Assembly (NCBI RefSeq): GCF_900087015.1
Contig: NZ_FLKP01000002.1
Location: forward strand, 744,001-808,000
Length of the DNA: 64,000 bases
From: Christensenella timonensis
GTDB taxonomy: Bacteria > Bacillota > Clostridia > Christensenellales > Christensenellaceae
Reading direction: 5' to 3'
Below the pieces are notes generated by a model. That model searched no databases. It saw nothing but the letters and a program-made list of their open reading frames with translations, and was not told where the DNA came from. Within the stretch, counting starts at the first letter, position 1. Every line of letters starts with the position of its first letter. Shown here piece after piece: positions 15,567 through 25,024 of this stretch. A program made the position numbers and the translations under genes.

Positions 15567-16790
15567 ATGGCAAACGTTTTTGACACATTACAGGAAAGAG
15601 GCTTTTTAAAGCAAACGACCCATGACGGGTTAAAAGAGATGCTCGGCAGGGAAAAGGTCAAGTTTTACGTCGGGTTTGACGCGACGGCAGACAGCCTGCA
15701 CGTGGGGCATTTCGTACAGTTGATGGCTATGGCGCACATGCAGCGCGCGGGCCATGTGCCGATCGTCCTCATTGGCGGCGGTACGACGATGATCGGCGAC
15801 CCGAGCGGGAAATCTGACATGCGCAAGATGATGACGCGCGAGATCATCGCGCACAACGCAGACCGTTTTCGCGAGCAGATCGGCAAGTTCCTCGATTTTT
15901 CGGACGGTAAGGCGCTGATGGTGGACAATGCCGACTGGCTTTTAGACCTCAACTATGTGGAGTTTTTGCGCGAGATCGGCACGTGTTTTTCCGTCAACAG
16001 GATGCTGACGGCGGAATGCTATAAGCAAAGGCTGGAAAAGGGACTGACGTTTTTTGAATTCAACTATATGCTGATGCAGGCATATGACTTTTTGGTATTA
16101 AGCCGTAAATACGGCTGCACGCTGGAGATGGGCGGGGACGACCAATGGAGCAATATTTTAGCGGGCGCGGACCTCATCCGCCGCAAGGAGCAAAAAGAGG
16201 CGTATGGCCTTACCATTACCCTGCTCTTAAAGAGCGACGGCAAAAAGATGGGCAAGACGGAATCGGGCGCGGTATGGCTTGATCCTGAAAAGACGTCCCC
16301 GTATGATTTTTACCAGTATTGGCGGAACGTGGCGGACGCGGACGTCAAGACGTGCCTTTCGCTGCTGACGTTTTTGCCGATGGACGAGGTGCGGAGGCTT
16401 TCGGCGTTAAAGGATCATGAGATCAATGATGCAAAAAAGATACTTGCGTTTGAGATAACAAAACAGGTGCATGGGCAGGCGGCGGCTGTAGAAGCGCAGA
16501 CCGCGGCGGAAGCGCTTTTTGGAAGCGGCGGCGCCGGCGGCAGCATCCCGACGACGCAGATAAGCGCGGCGGAGCTGGCAGAGCACCCGCAGCTTTTGGA
16601 CATCATGATCGCGGCGGGGCTGACGAAGTCGCGCGGGGAAGGCCGCAGGCTTATAACACAGGGCGGCGTTCTCCTGAACGGCGAAAAGGTGACGGATGAA
16701 TTTGCGTCTTTGAGCGAGGCTGATTTGGCAGGCGGCGGCGCGATGATCAGGAAAGGAAAGAAAGTTTTCCATAAGATCATTTTGAAATGA
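15567..16790 (+). CDS. tyrS: Tyrosine--tRNA ligase
   Basis: The 407-residue protein is a class I synthetase of the TyrRS family. It has the HIGH-type motif ([10 protein letters not shown]), the tyrosine-binding stretch YMLMQAYDF, a GGDDQWSNI segment, and KMGKT as KMSKS loop. A C-terminal S4 RNA-binding domain follows ([25 protein letters not shown]). It charges tRNA-Tyr in the cytoplasm. The upstream gap of 70 bases is too short for a T-box, so expression probably depends on the preceding promoter or a local one. The next gene starts one base after its stop. Confidence 0.97.
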   Translation: MANVFDTLQERGFLKQTTHDGLKEMLGREKVKFYVGFDATADSLHVGHFVQLMAMAHMQRAGHVPIVLIGGGTTMIGDPSGKSDMRKMMTREIIAHNADRFREQIGKFLDFSDGKALMVDNADWLLDLNYVEFLREIGTCFSVNRMLTAECYKQRLEKGLTFFEFNYMLMQAYDFLVLSRKYGCTLEMGGDDQWSNILAGADLIRRKEQKEAYGLTITLLLKSDGKKMGKTESGAVWLDPEKTSPYDFYQYWRNVADADVKTCLSLLTFLPMDEVRRLSALKDHEINDAKKILAFEITKQVHGQAAAVEAQTAAEALFGSGGAGGSIPTTQISAAELAEHPQLLDIMIAAGLTKSRGEGRRLITQGGVLLNGEKVTDEFASLSEADLAGGGAMIRKGKKVFHKIILK

Positions 16791-16791
16791 T

Positions 16792-17436
16792 ATGGAGCTG
16801 AAAGGATACACATGCCTCGCGCAGCGGGTGGAACATGAGATTGTTATTAAGAAATCGCGCTTTATTTGCGCGCTGATCCCGGCGGAGGACGAGCAGCAGG
16901 CAGCTGCGGAGCTCCTGAAAGTCAAAAAGAAGCATTACAACGCAGCGCATAATTGCTCCGCAATGATTTTGAAACCGGACGCGTCGTTTGAAAAAAGCTC
17001 GGACGACGGGGAACCGCAGGGCACGGCGGGGCTGCCTATGCTGGAGGTTTTGCGGCACAGCGCCCTGACAAATATCCTGGCGGTAGTGACGCGGTATTTC
17101 GGCGGGACGCTGCTTGGCGCGGGAGGGCTCGTGCGCGCCTATTCAGCCAGCGTTTCCGAAGCGCTGGATGAGGCCAAAACGATTGAGATGATCCCGGCGG
17201 TGGAGCTTGGGTTCGTGGTAGAATATGCGGATTATTCCAAACTGCAAAGCATCGCCAGCGAATACGGCGCACAGGTCACGGCCGAATTTACGGACAAGGT
17301 AACGGCGCGCATGACGCTGCGCCGGCTTGCGTTTGAACAGGTGAAGAAAAAGGTTCAGGAAGCTTTTTTCGGTATGGATGTGATGGAGCTTTTGGGGGAA
17401 AGTTACATCAGGCAGACGGGGGATTTTAAAAAATAA
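16792..17436 (+). CDS. YigZ/IMPACT family protein
   Basis: The 214-residue protein has the UPF0029/IMPACT N-terminal domain with KSRFICALIPAEDE, HNCSAMI, SSDDGEPQGTAGLPMLEVL and VTRYFGGTLLGAGGLVRAY, all conserved motifs. A ferredoxin-like DUF1949 domain follows. Bacterial members are ancillary translation-related factors of poorly known function. It starts one base after the tyrS stop, so it is cotranscribed and perhaps translationally coupled. The ribosome site for it must lie within the end of tyrS; GAAAGGAAAG is about 30 bases upstream and not well placed. Confidence 0.92.
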   Translation: MELKGYTCLAQRVEHEIVIKKSRFICALIPAEDEQQAAAELLKVKKKHYNAAHNCSAMILKPDASFEKSSDDGEPQGTAGLPMLEVLRHSALTNILAVVTRYFGGTLLGAGGLVRAYSASVSEALDEAKTIEMIPAVELGFVVEYADYSKLQSIASEYGAQVTAEFTDKVTARMTLRRLAFEQVKKKVQEAFFGMDVMELLGESYIRQTGDFKK

Positions 17437-17463
17437 ATATATATATTGAAGAGGATGATGAAG

Positions 17464-18528
17464 ATGGAAATCAAATTTTTGGAGACGGATGGACTGAAGA
17501 AAAAGCCGGAGGACGAAAGCAATCTTGGTTTCGGAACGATTTTTTCGGATTATATGTTCATTATGCGCTACACCGAAGGACAGGGGTGGCACGACGCCGA
17601 GATCAAGAAATATGAGGATTTCAAGATTTCGCCCGCGGCGACCGTATTCCATTACAGCCAGGAGGTTTTTGAGGGCCTGAAGGCTTACCGGCAGGTAAAC
17701 GGGGATATTGTCCTGTTCCGTGCCAAAGATAATTTCAAGAGGATGAACAACTCCGCGAGGCGCCTGGCGATGCCGCTTTTTGATGAAGCGTTTGCGCATC
17801 AGGCGCTGCGTGAACTGGTGAAGATCGACCAGGACTGGATCCCGCACCAGAAAGGGACGGCGCTTTACATCCGCCCCAACTATATTGGGATGGATCCGTT
17901 TATCGGCGTACGCGCGGCAAGGGAATATGCATTTTATATCATGATGGGGCCGGTGGGCGCTTACTATGCAAACGGCCTCCAGCCGGTCAAAATCCTGATC
18001 GAAAAGGAATATACGCGCTCTGCCAAGGGCGGCATGGGCTTTGCAAAAACAGGCGGGAACTATGCGGCGAGCCTGATCGCGGGCGTTGAGGCGCACGGGC
18101 AGGGCTGCGACCAGGTGCTTTGGCTGGACGCGGAAGAACGTAAGTATGTGGAAGAGGTCGGCTCGATGAACATCATGTTTGTCATCGACGGCAAGCTGGT
18201 AACGCCGGAGCTCGACGGGTGTATCCTGCCGGGGATCACGCGCGACAGCGTAATGACGATCGCACGCGATATGGGGATCGAAGTAGAAGAACGCAGGGTA
18301 TCCGTAGAAGAAGTGGTCGAAACGGCGAAGTCCGGGGCCATGAGCGAAGCGTTTGGCACAGGGACGGCCGCAGTCGTGAGCCCGGTGGGCGAGTTCATGT
18401 ACGGCGACGAGACGGTGACCGTGGCAGGCGGAAAAATGGGCAAGCTTGCGCTTGAGTTTTATGATATACTGACAGGGATACAGTACGGCGAAATCAAGGA
18501 TAAATTCGGTTGGACTGAAACGATATAA
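17464..18528 (+). CDS. ilvE: Branched-chain amino acid aminotransferase
   Basis: The 354-residue fold-type IV PLP enzyme interconverts Val, Leu and Ile with their 2-oxo acids using glutamate. It shows YSQEVFEGLKAYR, FRAKDNFKRMNNSARRL, YIRPNYIG, the catalytic-lysine motif GFAKTGGNYAAS, and EVGSMNIMFV (the SMN loop), the pattern of the ~350-residue class II BCAT. I chose ATG 17464 since GAGG is 9 bases upstream and homologues begin MEIKF; earlier TTG and ATG codons are in frame. It follows YigZ without a visible terminator. Confidence 0.95.
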   Translation: MEIKFLETDGLKKKPEDESNLGFGTIFSDYMFIMRYTEGQGWHDAEIKKYEDFKISPAATVFHYSQEVFEGLKAYRQVNGDIVLFRAKDNFKRMNNSARRLAMPLFDEAFAHQALRELVKIDQDWIPHQKGTALYIRPNYIGMDPFIGVRAAREYAFYIMMGPVGAYYANGLQPVKILIEKEYTRSAKGGMGFAKTGGNYAASLIAGVEAHGQGCDQVLWLDAEERKYVEEVGSMNIMFVIDGKLVTPELDGCILPGITRDSVMTIARDMGIEVEERRVSVEEVVETAKSGAMSEAFGTGTAAVVSPVGEFMYGDETVTVAGGKMGKLALEFYDILTGIQYGEIKDKFGWTETI

Positions 18529-18560
18529 GGCGTCTGGCCTTTAAGCGGAGGTAAACAAAC

Positions 18561-20246
18561 TTGAAGAAATTAGTATCAGTCATACTGACGATCGCGATTA
18601 TACTGACCCTATGCCTTGCGCTCGGCGGCGTTGCGTCTGCCGCGGGCGTGAGCATCAAGGCGACAGTCAGTCCGGCATCCCTCGCGGGGGCAGGCAATGT
18701 GAAGCTGAACGTTGAGGTGGGCAATACATCAGGTGTGACGATATCAAATCTGCAGCTGCATTATCCGGGCAGCGGGGATACCGTTTCACTTGAGAATATG
18801 GCATCCGGCGATACGCAGACCTACAGCAACTCCCAGTGGGCGATCTCTGAAGATATGATCGGCAATGAGATGGCTTTTGAGCTGACGTTTACGGCGGAGG
18901 ACGGCTCGGAAAAATCGGTGAGCACACAGCCATTCACGATCACGCGCAAGGAAAGCGTGGTGGATGTGTCGGGCGACGCGAGCGCAAGCACGGATACGAT
19001 CAAGGCGGGCGACAAGGTCAAGTTTACTTTTGTGCTGCAAAACGACGGCAACGTCAAGATCACGGATTGTGCGTTGAAAGCACCGCCCATCAAGGACGGC
19101 GCGCAGATCGGCGATACCTTTTCCCTGTCCGCAGGGCAGAAACGGACGCTGGAGTGGTCGACCGTCCTAAACGACAGCACGGATGTAAAACCTTCGTTTA
19201 CCTATAAGGTGAACGGCGAGACAAAAACGCTCAAGCTGGATACGATCAGCATCACCGCGGAGGGCAAGGATAAAAAAGCCGCGATGACAGTGAGCGCTAC
19301 GGGCGACAACACCACAGTAAGGAGCGGGGACAAGGTCAAATTTACCATTGACGTCAAGAACAGCGGCAGCGCCGACCTGAAAAACCTGAAGGTCGTAGAC
19401 CAGAACGGTAACAGCGTGTCCATGGATTCCAAAACGCTCCCGGCGGACGGAGGGTCGGCAGGAGGAACGCTGGAGGTAACGGTCACACAGGACGGGAGCT
19501 ATACGTTTACCGCCACGGCGACGGACAGCGACGGCAACGAGGTCAAGGCAAGCTCGGCGGCGATACAGGTCAAGGTGGATGCGGAGGCGACCCCGACGGC
19601 CAGCGTGGACGTAAGCAACGTGATCCGCCTGGACGCGACCATCAGCACACAGGAGTTAAGCAAACCCGGCCCGGTTTCTTTTGAGTTCAAGATACATAAC
19701 CTGTCGGGCGAAACCCTCACGGACGTCATCATTTCAGAGGCGACGCTGGGAGAGATCGCGAATATCGCTTCCATGCCTGAGGAAGAACAGACGGTGCCGT
19801 ATACGGCGCAGGTCGATAAGACGGGAAGCTATACATTCACCTTAAAGGCAACGCTGCCGGACGGGACGACGGTAGAAACGACCACCGCCCCGGCGACGAT
19901 CACGGTAAAACAGGCGGCAGGCGGGATGATGAACCTGCTCGTGCTCATGATCGTGATCATATGCGCGATCATCGGCGTGGCGATCGCCCTTGGTGTGGTG
20001 GTGCACAAAAACAAAAAGAAGAACGGCGGGAAGAATGGGAAACCGCGCCCGCAGAAGGAGCGCGGGTATGAAGAACGCCCGCAGCAGAGGAGCGAACAGC
20101 CAAGGGCGCAGCAGCGCAGGCAGCAGAGGCAGATGCCGCAGGAATCCATCGAGCCGCGGCCACAGCCGCAAAGGCAGAAGCAGCAGCGCCCGGCGAAGAA
20201 GAACGGCGGTTCCGGTTCCAGATATGGCGACAGGAACAAGTTCTGA
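18561..20246 (+). CDS. Exported CARDB-like repeat protein with C-terminal membrane anchor
   Basis: The 561-residue protein uses a TTG start 9 bases after GGAGG. It has a signal peptide (residues 1-27, ending ASAAG), then about four immunoglobulin-like repeats at 28-455. The repeats share a pattern, D-K-V-K-F-T-x-x-V-x-N-x-G and similar, seen at residues about 152, 260 and 370; this fits CARDB/DUF11-type adhesion modules. A membrane helix at about 458-483 is followed by a cytoplasmic tail of 75 residues very rich in Gln, Arg, Lys and Pro. The tail is unusual: it could bind nucleic acid, phospholipid or the divisome. There is no LPxTG motif. Surface role is inference. Confidence 0.85.
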   Translation: MKKLVSVILTIAIILTLCLALGGVASAAGVSIKATVSPASLAGAGNVKLNVEVGNTSGVTISNLQLHYPGSGDTVSLENMASGDTQTYSNSQWAISEDMIGNEMAFELTFTAEDGSEKSVSTQPFTITRKESVVDVSGDASASTDTIKAGDKVKFTFVLQNDGNVKITDCALKAPPIKDGAQIGDTFSLSAGQKRTLEWSTVLNDSTDVKPSFTYKVNGETKTLKLDTISITAEGKDKKAAMTVSATGDNTTVRSGDKVKFTIDVKNSGSADLKNLKVVDQNGNSVSMDSKTLPADGGSAGGTLEVTVTQDGSYTFTATATDSDGNEVKASSAAIQVKVDAEATPTASVDVSNVIRLDATISTQELSKPGPVSFEFKIHNLSGETLTDVIISEATLGEIANIASMPEEEQTVPYTAQVDKTGSYTFTLKATLPDGTTVETTTAPATITVKQAAGGMMNLLVLMIVIICAIIGVAIALGVVVHKNKKKNGGKNGKPRPQKERGYEERPQQRSEQPRAQQRRQQRQMPQESIEPRPQPQRQKQQRPAKKNGGSGSRYGDRNKF

Positions 20247-20258
20247 TGAAAGTACATT

Positions 20259-20295
20259 TAAAACGGCACGGCGGTTATCCGCTGTGCCGTTTTTG
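20259..20295. terminator. Bidirectional terminator between convergent genes
   Basis: AAACGGCACGGCGG and CCGCTGTGCCGTTT pair over 14 positions (one G-U) around TTAT, with T5 on the plus strand and A runs giving T on the minus strand. It serves the CARDB-like gene and the D-lactate dehydrogenase gene. Confidence 0.88.
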
Positions 20296-20320
20296 TATGG
20301 GGCAAATCCTGCTGCGGAAA

Positions 20321-21355
20321 TCAAAAACACCGCTTCTGATGGGATTTGTCACATGTTTTCTGCTTGCTGCACTGGTAGCATATCTCGTTGTACAAAGGCT
20401 CGTCGTCAAAATAGGCTTTCAGGTTTTCCAGCGTGGTATGCGCGATGTTCTTAAGCGCCTCGTCCGTGAGGAAGGCCTGGTGCGAGGTAACGATAACGTT
20501 GGGCATGGTGATCAGGCGCGCCAGGATATCGTCCTGCATGATGGTATTGGAGAAATCCTCGAAGAAAAGGTCGCTTTCCTCCTCGTATACATCGAGGCCC
20601 GCGCCGCCCAGCTTCCCGGACTTGATCCCTTCTAAAAGCGCGTCGCTTTTGATGAGCGCGCCGCGCGACGTATTGATGAGGATCACGCCCCGCTTCATTT
20701 GCGCGATCGTTTGTTCGTCAATGACATGGTAGGTGTCTTTCGTCAGCGGGCAATGCAGGGAAATGACATCGGAATAGCGGCACAGCTGCTTTAAGGTCAC
20801 ATATTCCACATCCACATTCGGATTGGGAAAAGGGTCGTAGGCGACCACGCGCATGCCGAAGCCTTTGCAGATATCGATGAATACCTGCCCGATCTTGCCG
20901 GTACCGATCACGCCTGCGGTCTTGCCGTGCAGATCAAAGCCGGTCAGCCCGTTAATGCTGAAATTGAATTCGCGCGTGCGGTTGTAGGCATGGTGGATCT
21001 TGCGGTTTAAGGTCAGCAGCAGGGCCATTGCGTGCTCTGCGACCGCATACGGAGAATAGGCGGGGACGCGCAGGATATGTATTTTTCCCCATGCGGCTTT
21101 AAAATCGATGTTGTTGTAGCCCGCGGCGCGCATGGCGACCACGCGGATGCCGTTATCATATAATGCGGCGACGGTGCCTGCGTCGATGGCGTCGTTGACG
21201 AAAGCGACCACCGCGTCGCAGCCGCTGGCAAGAACGGCGGTATCCCTGTTGAGCTTGTTTTCATAATATTTGAACTCAAAACCGTACGCCTGCTTCAGTT
21301 TGTCGAACCAGACCCGGTCGTAAGGCTTCGTATCGTAAAAGGCGATCCTGATCAT
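20321..21355 (-). CDS. ldhA: D-lactate dehydrogenase (D-isomer 2-hydroxyacid dehydrogenase)
   Basis: The 344-residue NAD-dependent enzyme reduces pyruvate to D-lactate. It has AAGYNNIDFKAAW, VPAYSPYAVAEHAMAL (the family signature), the dinucleotide site GVIGTGKIGQ, the catalytic arginine in NTSRGAL, the acid in YEEESDLFFED and the histidine in SHQAFLTDEAL. The latter motifs are those of fermentative D-LDH and not of phosphoglycerate dehydrogenase. The last residues after about 327 (CYQCSKQKTCDKS) carry extra cysteines. The ATG overlaps the stop of the upstream glycosyltransferase gene by four bases. It would regenerate NAD+ in fermentation. Confidence 0.92.
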   Translation of the reverse strand: MIRIAFYDTKPYDRVWFDKLKQAYGFEFKYYENKLNRDTAVLASGCDAVVAFVNDAIDAGTVAALYDNGIRVVAMRAAGYNNIDFKAAWGKIHILRVPAYSPYAVAEHAMALLLTLNRKIHHAYNRTREFNFSINGLTGFDLHGKTAGVIGTGKIGQVFIDICKGFGMRVVAYDPFPNPNVDVEYVTLKQLCRYSDVISLHCPLTKDTYHVIDEQTIAQMKRGVILINTSRGALIKSDALLEGIKSGKLGGAGLDVYEEESDLFFEDFSNTIMQDDILARLITMPNVIVTSHQAFLTDEALKNIAHTTLENLKAYFDDEPLYNEICYQCSKQKTCDKSHQKRCF

Positions 21356-22476
21356 TGCTTTGCACTCCTTGCCATCATATCGGCGTATACCTGCTCCATG
21401 CGGTCAAGCATATAGTCCACCCGGTAGGTTTCCCCCAGCGCGCAGTAGCGGGGCGAATATTTTTCCCGTTCCTTTTCGTGGGAAAGCCACCAGTCCATTT
21501 TTTGCTGCAGGTCGTCCGCACTCCCTGCTTTAAATAAACTGTGAGGCGTGAGCGCAAACTGTTTGGTCGCCGAAAGCCTGGAATCGCTGATGACGGGGAC
21601 GAGGCCGCATGAAACCGCTTCCAGGCAGGAGATCGCCTCCACATCCACGTCGGAGGCATGTACATACAGGCTGCAGGAGTTGATGAGCCGGACGAGCTTT
21701 TCTGTTGGGTAAAACGCGAACTCCGCCGTTACCCCCAATTTCCTGGCCAGGCGGCGATAACGGTTTTCCTCCGGCCCTTTTCCGGCGAATATGAGCCGGA
21801 TACGCTTTTGATAACGGCTTTTGGCCGCGGCGCGGATGATCAGGTCTTGCCGTTTTTCGGGCGACAGCCTGCCGATCATCAGGACGCGGAAGTTTTCGGG
21901 GCGGGGGATATCCGGCAGCTTTTGGAAGCGATCGTCCACGCCGTTGGAAATGACATGCAGGTTTTGCCTATAACCGTGCGCCTTGAGCTCGTCGGCGATA
22001 AACTGGCTGGGACAGTGGATATCGTCAAAATAACGGTAAAACTGCCGGTGGAATTGTTTGTAGAAAATATCGGCCGCGCCTGCGAAGGGAATGACTTTGA
22101 TATTGTAAATAAAATTTTCCGGCTGGATATGGAACCCGGCGATCACGGGGATGCCGCGCTCGAGCGCCATCAGCCCGGCGGCCTTTTCCAGCTTGAAGGG
22201 CTGCATCAGGTGGACGACGCCAGCCCCGTCGAGCGCGCGGCCGAGGACATCCGCCTCCGCCCTGCCAAAGGTGACGCTCTGGAGCTTTGCAACCTCGCTC
22301 ACCAGCGGGATATACCGTTTTTTGACACGGTAAAAACAGGGATCATCTACATCGCCGGAGGCGACGACCCTTACCTCGTGTCCGCGCATACGCAGACGGT
22401 CAACATACCGTTTGGCGGAAATAATGATGCCGTTTGACAGTTCGTCGTACATATCTACGACAAATGTGACGACCAC
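21352..22476 (-). CDS. Glycosyltransferase family 4 (GT-B) protein
   Basis: The 374-residue GT-B enzyme has an N-terminal acceptor domain beginning VTFVVDMYDELSNGIIISAKRYVDRLRMRGHEV and a C-terminal nucleotide-sugar domain with LMIGRLSPEKRQDLIIRAAA, FAGKGPEENRYR and the E-x7-E-like segment EAISCLEAVSCGLVPVIS. The pattern resembles enzymes that add hexose to diacylglycerol or to wall polymers. No membrane helix is visible, so it is probably peripheral. It is translationally coupled to the D-lactate dehydrogenase gene (ATGA overlap), an odd pair. The start at 22476 is a good ATG; AAAGAAGGGG precedes it. Confidence 0.87.
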   Translation of the reverse strand: MVVTFVVDMYDELSNGIIISAKRYVDRLRMRGHEVRVVASGDVDDPCFYRVKKRYIPLVSEVAKLQSVTFGRAEADVLGRALDGAGVVHLMQPFKLEKAAGLMALERGIPVIAGFHIQPENFIYNIKVIPFAGAADIFYKQFHRQFYRYFDDIHCPSQFIADELKAHGYRQNLHVISNGVDDRFQKLPDIPRPENFRVLMIGRLSPEKRQDLIIRAAAKSRYQKRIRLIFAGKGPEENRYRRLARKLGVTAEFAFYPTEKLVRLINSCSLYVHASDVDVEAISCLEAVSCGLVPVISDSRLSATKQFALTPHSLFKAGSADDLQQKMDWWLSHEKEREKYSPRYCALGETYRVDYMLDRMEQVYADMMARSAKQ

Positions 22477-22500
22477 ATAAACCCCTTCTTTTAAACCACG

Positions 22501-22761
22501 TTATTGATCGATGATCTGCATTTCAAATTTATCGTAAGGGAACTTATCGATAAAATCATCCTGCTTAAACATCACCTTGCGGAAAAGCCCGAGTTGTTTG
22601 GTGTGGGCGGTATGCCACATGGGAACCTCGATATCGAATTCCTTGGAAAAATGCTCAAGGCCATCGAGAAGGGCAGCGGACATATCTTCCTTGTCACTGG
22701 TGTATGTATCCGCCTTCAACACTTTTCCGTCCATTAAGATTTTTCCCCAGAGTGTGAGCAT
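22501..22761 (-). CDS. Small conserved hypothetical protein
   Basis: The 86-residue acidic protein begins MLTLWGKILMDGKVLKADTY and ends EMQIIDQ. I take the ATG at 22761, with AAGGATGG 7 bases before it; a longer reading frame to 22872 has no ribosome site. It is soluble, has no signal peptide or recognised motif, and ends 25 bases before the glycosyltransferase start on the same strand, so it may lead that operon. Proteins of this look occur in other Clostridia from memory, but I cannot give a function. Confidence 0.7.
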   Translation of the reverse strand: MLTLWGKILMDGKVLKADTYTSDKEDMSAALLDGLEHFSKEFDIEVPMWHTAHTKQLGLFRKVMFKQDDFIDKFPYDKFEMQIIDQ

Positions 22762-22872
22762 GCCGTAACCATCCTTTTGTTTATTGATAACAGATTGCGC
22801 GGGGGGAAAACATTTTTGCCTCCCGTTCCTTTTATTATAAAGGGATATGCGCCAAAAAGGAACCGCTGCCAC

Positions 22873-22901
22873 TTGAAAAAAGTTCGATTTGCGTATAAAA
22901 T
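22873..22901 (+). promoter_or_regulatory. Predicted promoter of the aconitase gene
   Basis: TTGAAA (22873-22878), a 17-base spacer and TAAAAT (22896-22901), 46 bases before the start. Confidence 0.6.
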
Positions 22902-22946
22902 GTACAACATATTATTTGTTATGGAAAAACGGAGGTACGCATTAAA

Positions 22947-24881
22947 ATGGGAAAACCGCTGGGTTATAAAATTTTGGAAGAACACCTCGTATCCGGGGAA
23001 ATGATTCCCGGAAGCGAGATATCGATCCGTATCGATTATACGCTGACACAGGATTCCACGGGAACGATGGCTTATTTGCAGTTCGAGGCAATGGGCATCG
23101 ACCGTGTAAAGACGAAAAAGTCGGTGGCGTATATCGACCACAATACGCTGCAGAGCGGTTTTGAAAATGCGGATGACCACAATTATATTATGAGCGTGGC
23201 CAAAAAGCACGGGATCTACGCTTCCCGCCCGGGGAACGGGATCTGCCACCAGGTGAACCTTGAGCGCTTCGGCGTGCCGGGGGCGACGCTTTTGGGGTCT
23301 GACAGCCACACGCCCACGGGCGGCGGCATCGGTATGATCGCGATCGGCGCAGGCGGCCTTGACGTTGCCGTTGCCATGGGCGGCGGCGCGTATTACCTGA
23401 ATTGCCCCAAATTTGTTAATGTGGAGCTGAAGGGCGAGCTTAGCGCGGGCGTTTCGGCCAAGGATGTGATTTTGGAAGTGCTGCGCGTCTTAAGCGTCAA
23501 GGGCGGCGTGGGCAAGATCATCGAATATACGGGCGAGGGCGTTAGCACGCTGTCCGTACCCGAACGCGCGACCATCACCAACATGGGCGCAGAGCTGGGC
23601 GCGACGACGTCCATCTTCCCCAGCGACGAGGTGACGCGCGAATTTTTGAAGGCACAGGACAGGGAAGCGGACTTTAGGCCCCTTAGCGCGGACGCGGATG
23701 CGGAATATGACGAGCATATTGTGATTGATTTAAGCTCCTTAAAGCCGATGGCGGCGATGCCGCACAGCCCTGACAACGTAAAGACGATCGAAGAAATTGG
23801 AAAAATAAAAGTCGACCAGGTATGCATCGGAAGCTGTACGAACGCTTCGTACCGCGACCTCATGCGCGTGGCGGCTATTCTCAAGGGGAAAACGGTTTCC
23901 CCGCATACGAGCCTGACGATTTCGCCCGGCTCCAAGCAGGTGATGAACATGCTGGCGAAGAACGGCGCGCTTGCCGATATGATCGACGCGGGTGCACGGA
24001 TCCTTGAATGTGCCTGCGGCCCGTGCATCGGCATGGGGCAGTCCCCGGCGACGGACGCAGTATCCGTGCGTACGTTCAACCGCAATTTTTTTGGGCGCAG
24101 CGGGACAAAGAGCGCAAGCGTTTACCTCGTAAGCCCGGAAACGGCTGCCGTAACGGCTTTAAACGGGTATCTTTCAGATGCGCGCGAGCTTGCCGACCTT
24201 TCCATCCTCGACGTTGCGATGCCGGAAAAATTTGAAGTGAACGACAACATGATCGCGCCGCCCGCGGATTGCGCGTGCGATGTGGAGGTCGTGCGGGGGC
24301 CGAACATCAAGCCCTTCCCCATCAATTCGGAAATGCCGGATGAGATCGGGGCGGAAGTGATGCTTAAGATGGAAGACAATATCACGACGGACCACATCAT
24401 GCCTTCCAACGCGAAGCTGTTGCCGTACCGCTCGAATATTCCGTACCTTTCGGACTTTTGTCTGGCGCCGGTGGACGAGACATTCCCCGCCCGCGCGAAG
24501 AAAGCAGGGAAATCCATCCTCGTTGCGGGCCAGAACTACGGGCAGGGCTCGTCCAGGGAACACGCGGCACTTGCGCCGCTATACCTCGGCGTGAAGGCGG
24601 TCATCGCCAAGAGTTTTGCGCGTATCCACATGGCCAACCTGATAAACAGCGGGATATTGCCGCTTGTGTTTGTCAATGAAGCGGATTATGATACTATCGA
24701 CCAGGGCGATGTATTGAGGATCGCAGACGTACGCGGAAGCGTGGATGGCAAAGATGTGTTCACCGTGGAAAACGAAACCAAGGGAACGAGCTTTGAGGTA
24801 CGCCTGGAGGCTTCGGAGCGCCTGCGCAAGATCCTCCTTGCGGGCGGGCTTTTGAACTATACAAAGAAAAACGCGCAGTGA
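22947..24881 (+). CDS. Aconitate hydratase
   Basis: The 644-residue monomeric aconitase isomerises citrate and isocitrate through cis-aconitate with a [4Fe-4S] cluster. It shows SDSHTPTGGG, the first cluster cysteine in CIGSCTNAS, and CACGPCIGMG for the other two. The swivel domain at the C terminus contains SSREHAALAPLYLGVKAVIAKSFARIH. At 644 residues it is the short bacterial type, not the 850-900-residue AcnA/AcnB. GGAGG lies 10 bases before the ATG. It stands alone between a promoter and a terminator, without citrate synthase or isocitrate dehydrogenase next to it. It is likely part of a partial TCA route to 2-oxoglutarate. Confidence 0.94.
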   Translation: MGKPLGYKILEEHLVSGEMIPGSEISIRIDYTLTQDSTGTMAYLQFEAMGIDRVKTKKSVAYIDHNTLQSGFENADDHNYIMSVAKKHGIYASRPGNGICHQVNLERFGVPGATLLGSDSHTPTGGGIGMIAIGAGGLDVAVAMGGGAYYLNCPKFVNVELKGELSAGVSAKDVILEVLRVLSVKGGVGKIIEYTGEGVSTLSVPERATITNMGAELGATTSIFPSDEVTREFLKAQDREADFRPLSADADAEYDEHIVIDLSSLKPMAAMPHSPDNVKTIEEIGKIKVDQVCIGSCTNASYRDLMRVAAILKGKTVSPHTSLTISPGSKQVMNMLAKNGALADMIDAGARILECACGPCIGMGQSPATDAVSVRTFNRNFFGRSGTKSASVYLVSPETAAVTALNGYLSDARELADLSILDVAMPEKFEVNDNMIAPPADCACDVEVVRGPNIKPFPINSEMPDEIGAEVMLKMEDNITTDHIMPSNAKLLPYRSNIPYLSDFCLAPVDETFPARAKKAGKSILVAGQNYGQGSSREHAALAPLYLGVKAVIAKSFARIHMANLINSGILPLVFVNEADYDTIDQGDVLRIADVRGSVDGKDVFTVENETKGTSFEVRLEASERLRKILLAGGLLNYTKKNAQ

Positions 24882-24900
24882 AGAATTGCGGGCATAGAAG

Positions 24901-24932
24901 CGGGGAAGCGTACAAAACGCTCCCTGCTTTTA
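24901..24932 (+). terminator. Terminator after the aconitase gene
   Basis: GCGGGGAAGCGT and ACGCTCCCTGC pair around ACAAA with one mismatch; TTTTATT follows. Confidence 0.75.
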
Positions 24933-24973
24933 TTGACATTTACAGCAGATTAGAATATCATTATACTGTCTAA
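24933..24973 (+). promoter_or_regulatory. fab/acc operon promoter with an inverted repeat over the -10
   Basis: TTGACA (24933-24938), a 17-base spacer and TATCAT (24956-24961). TTAGA (24950-24954) and TCTAA (24969-24973) form an inverted repeat that straddles the -10. This is where a fatty-acid regulator would bind, but the arms do not closely match the FapR or FabT sequences I know. Confidence 0.6.
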
Positions 24974-25024
24974 ATTTCGTCATTGTTTCGTTGGCGGGAT
25001 GGACGGCAAATGATTGGAGGAAAT

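Noticed and set aside
16407-16925. Long minus-strand open frames opposite tyrS and yigZ.
   Set aside because: They are shadows of well-supported plus-strand genes with no motif of their own.
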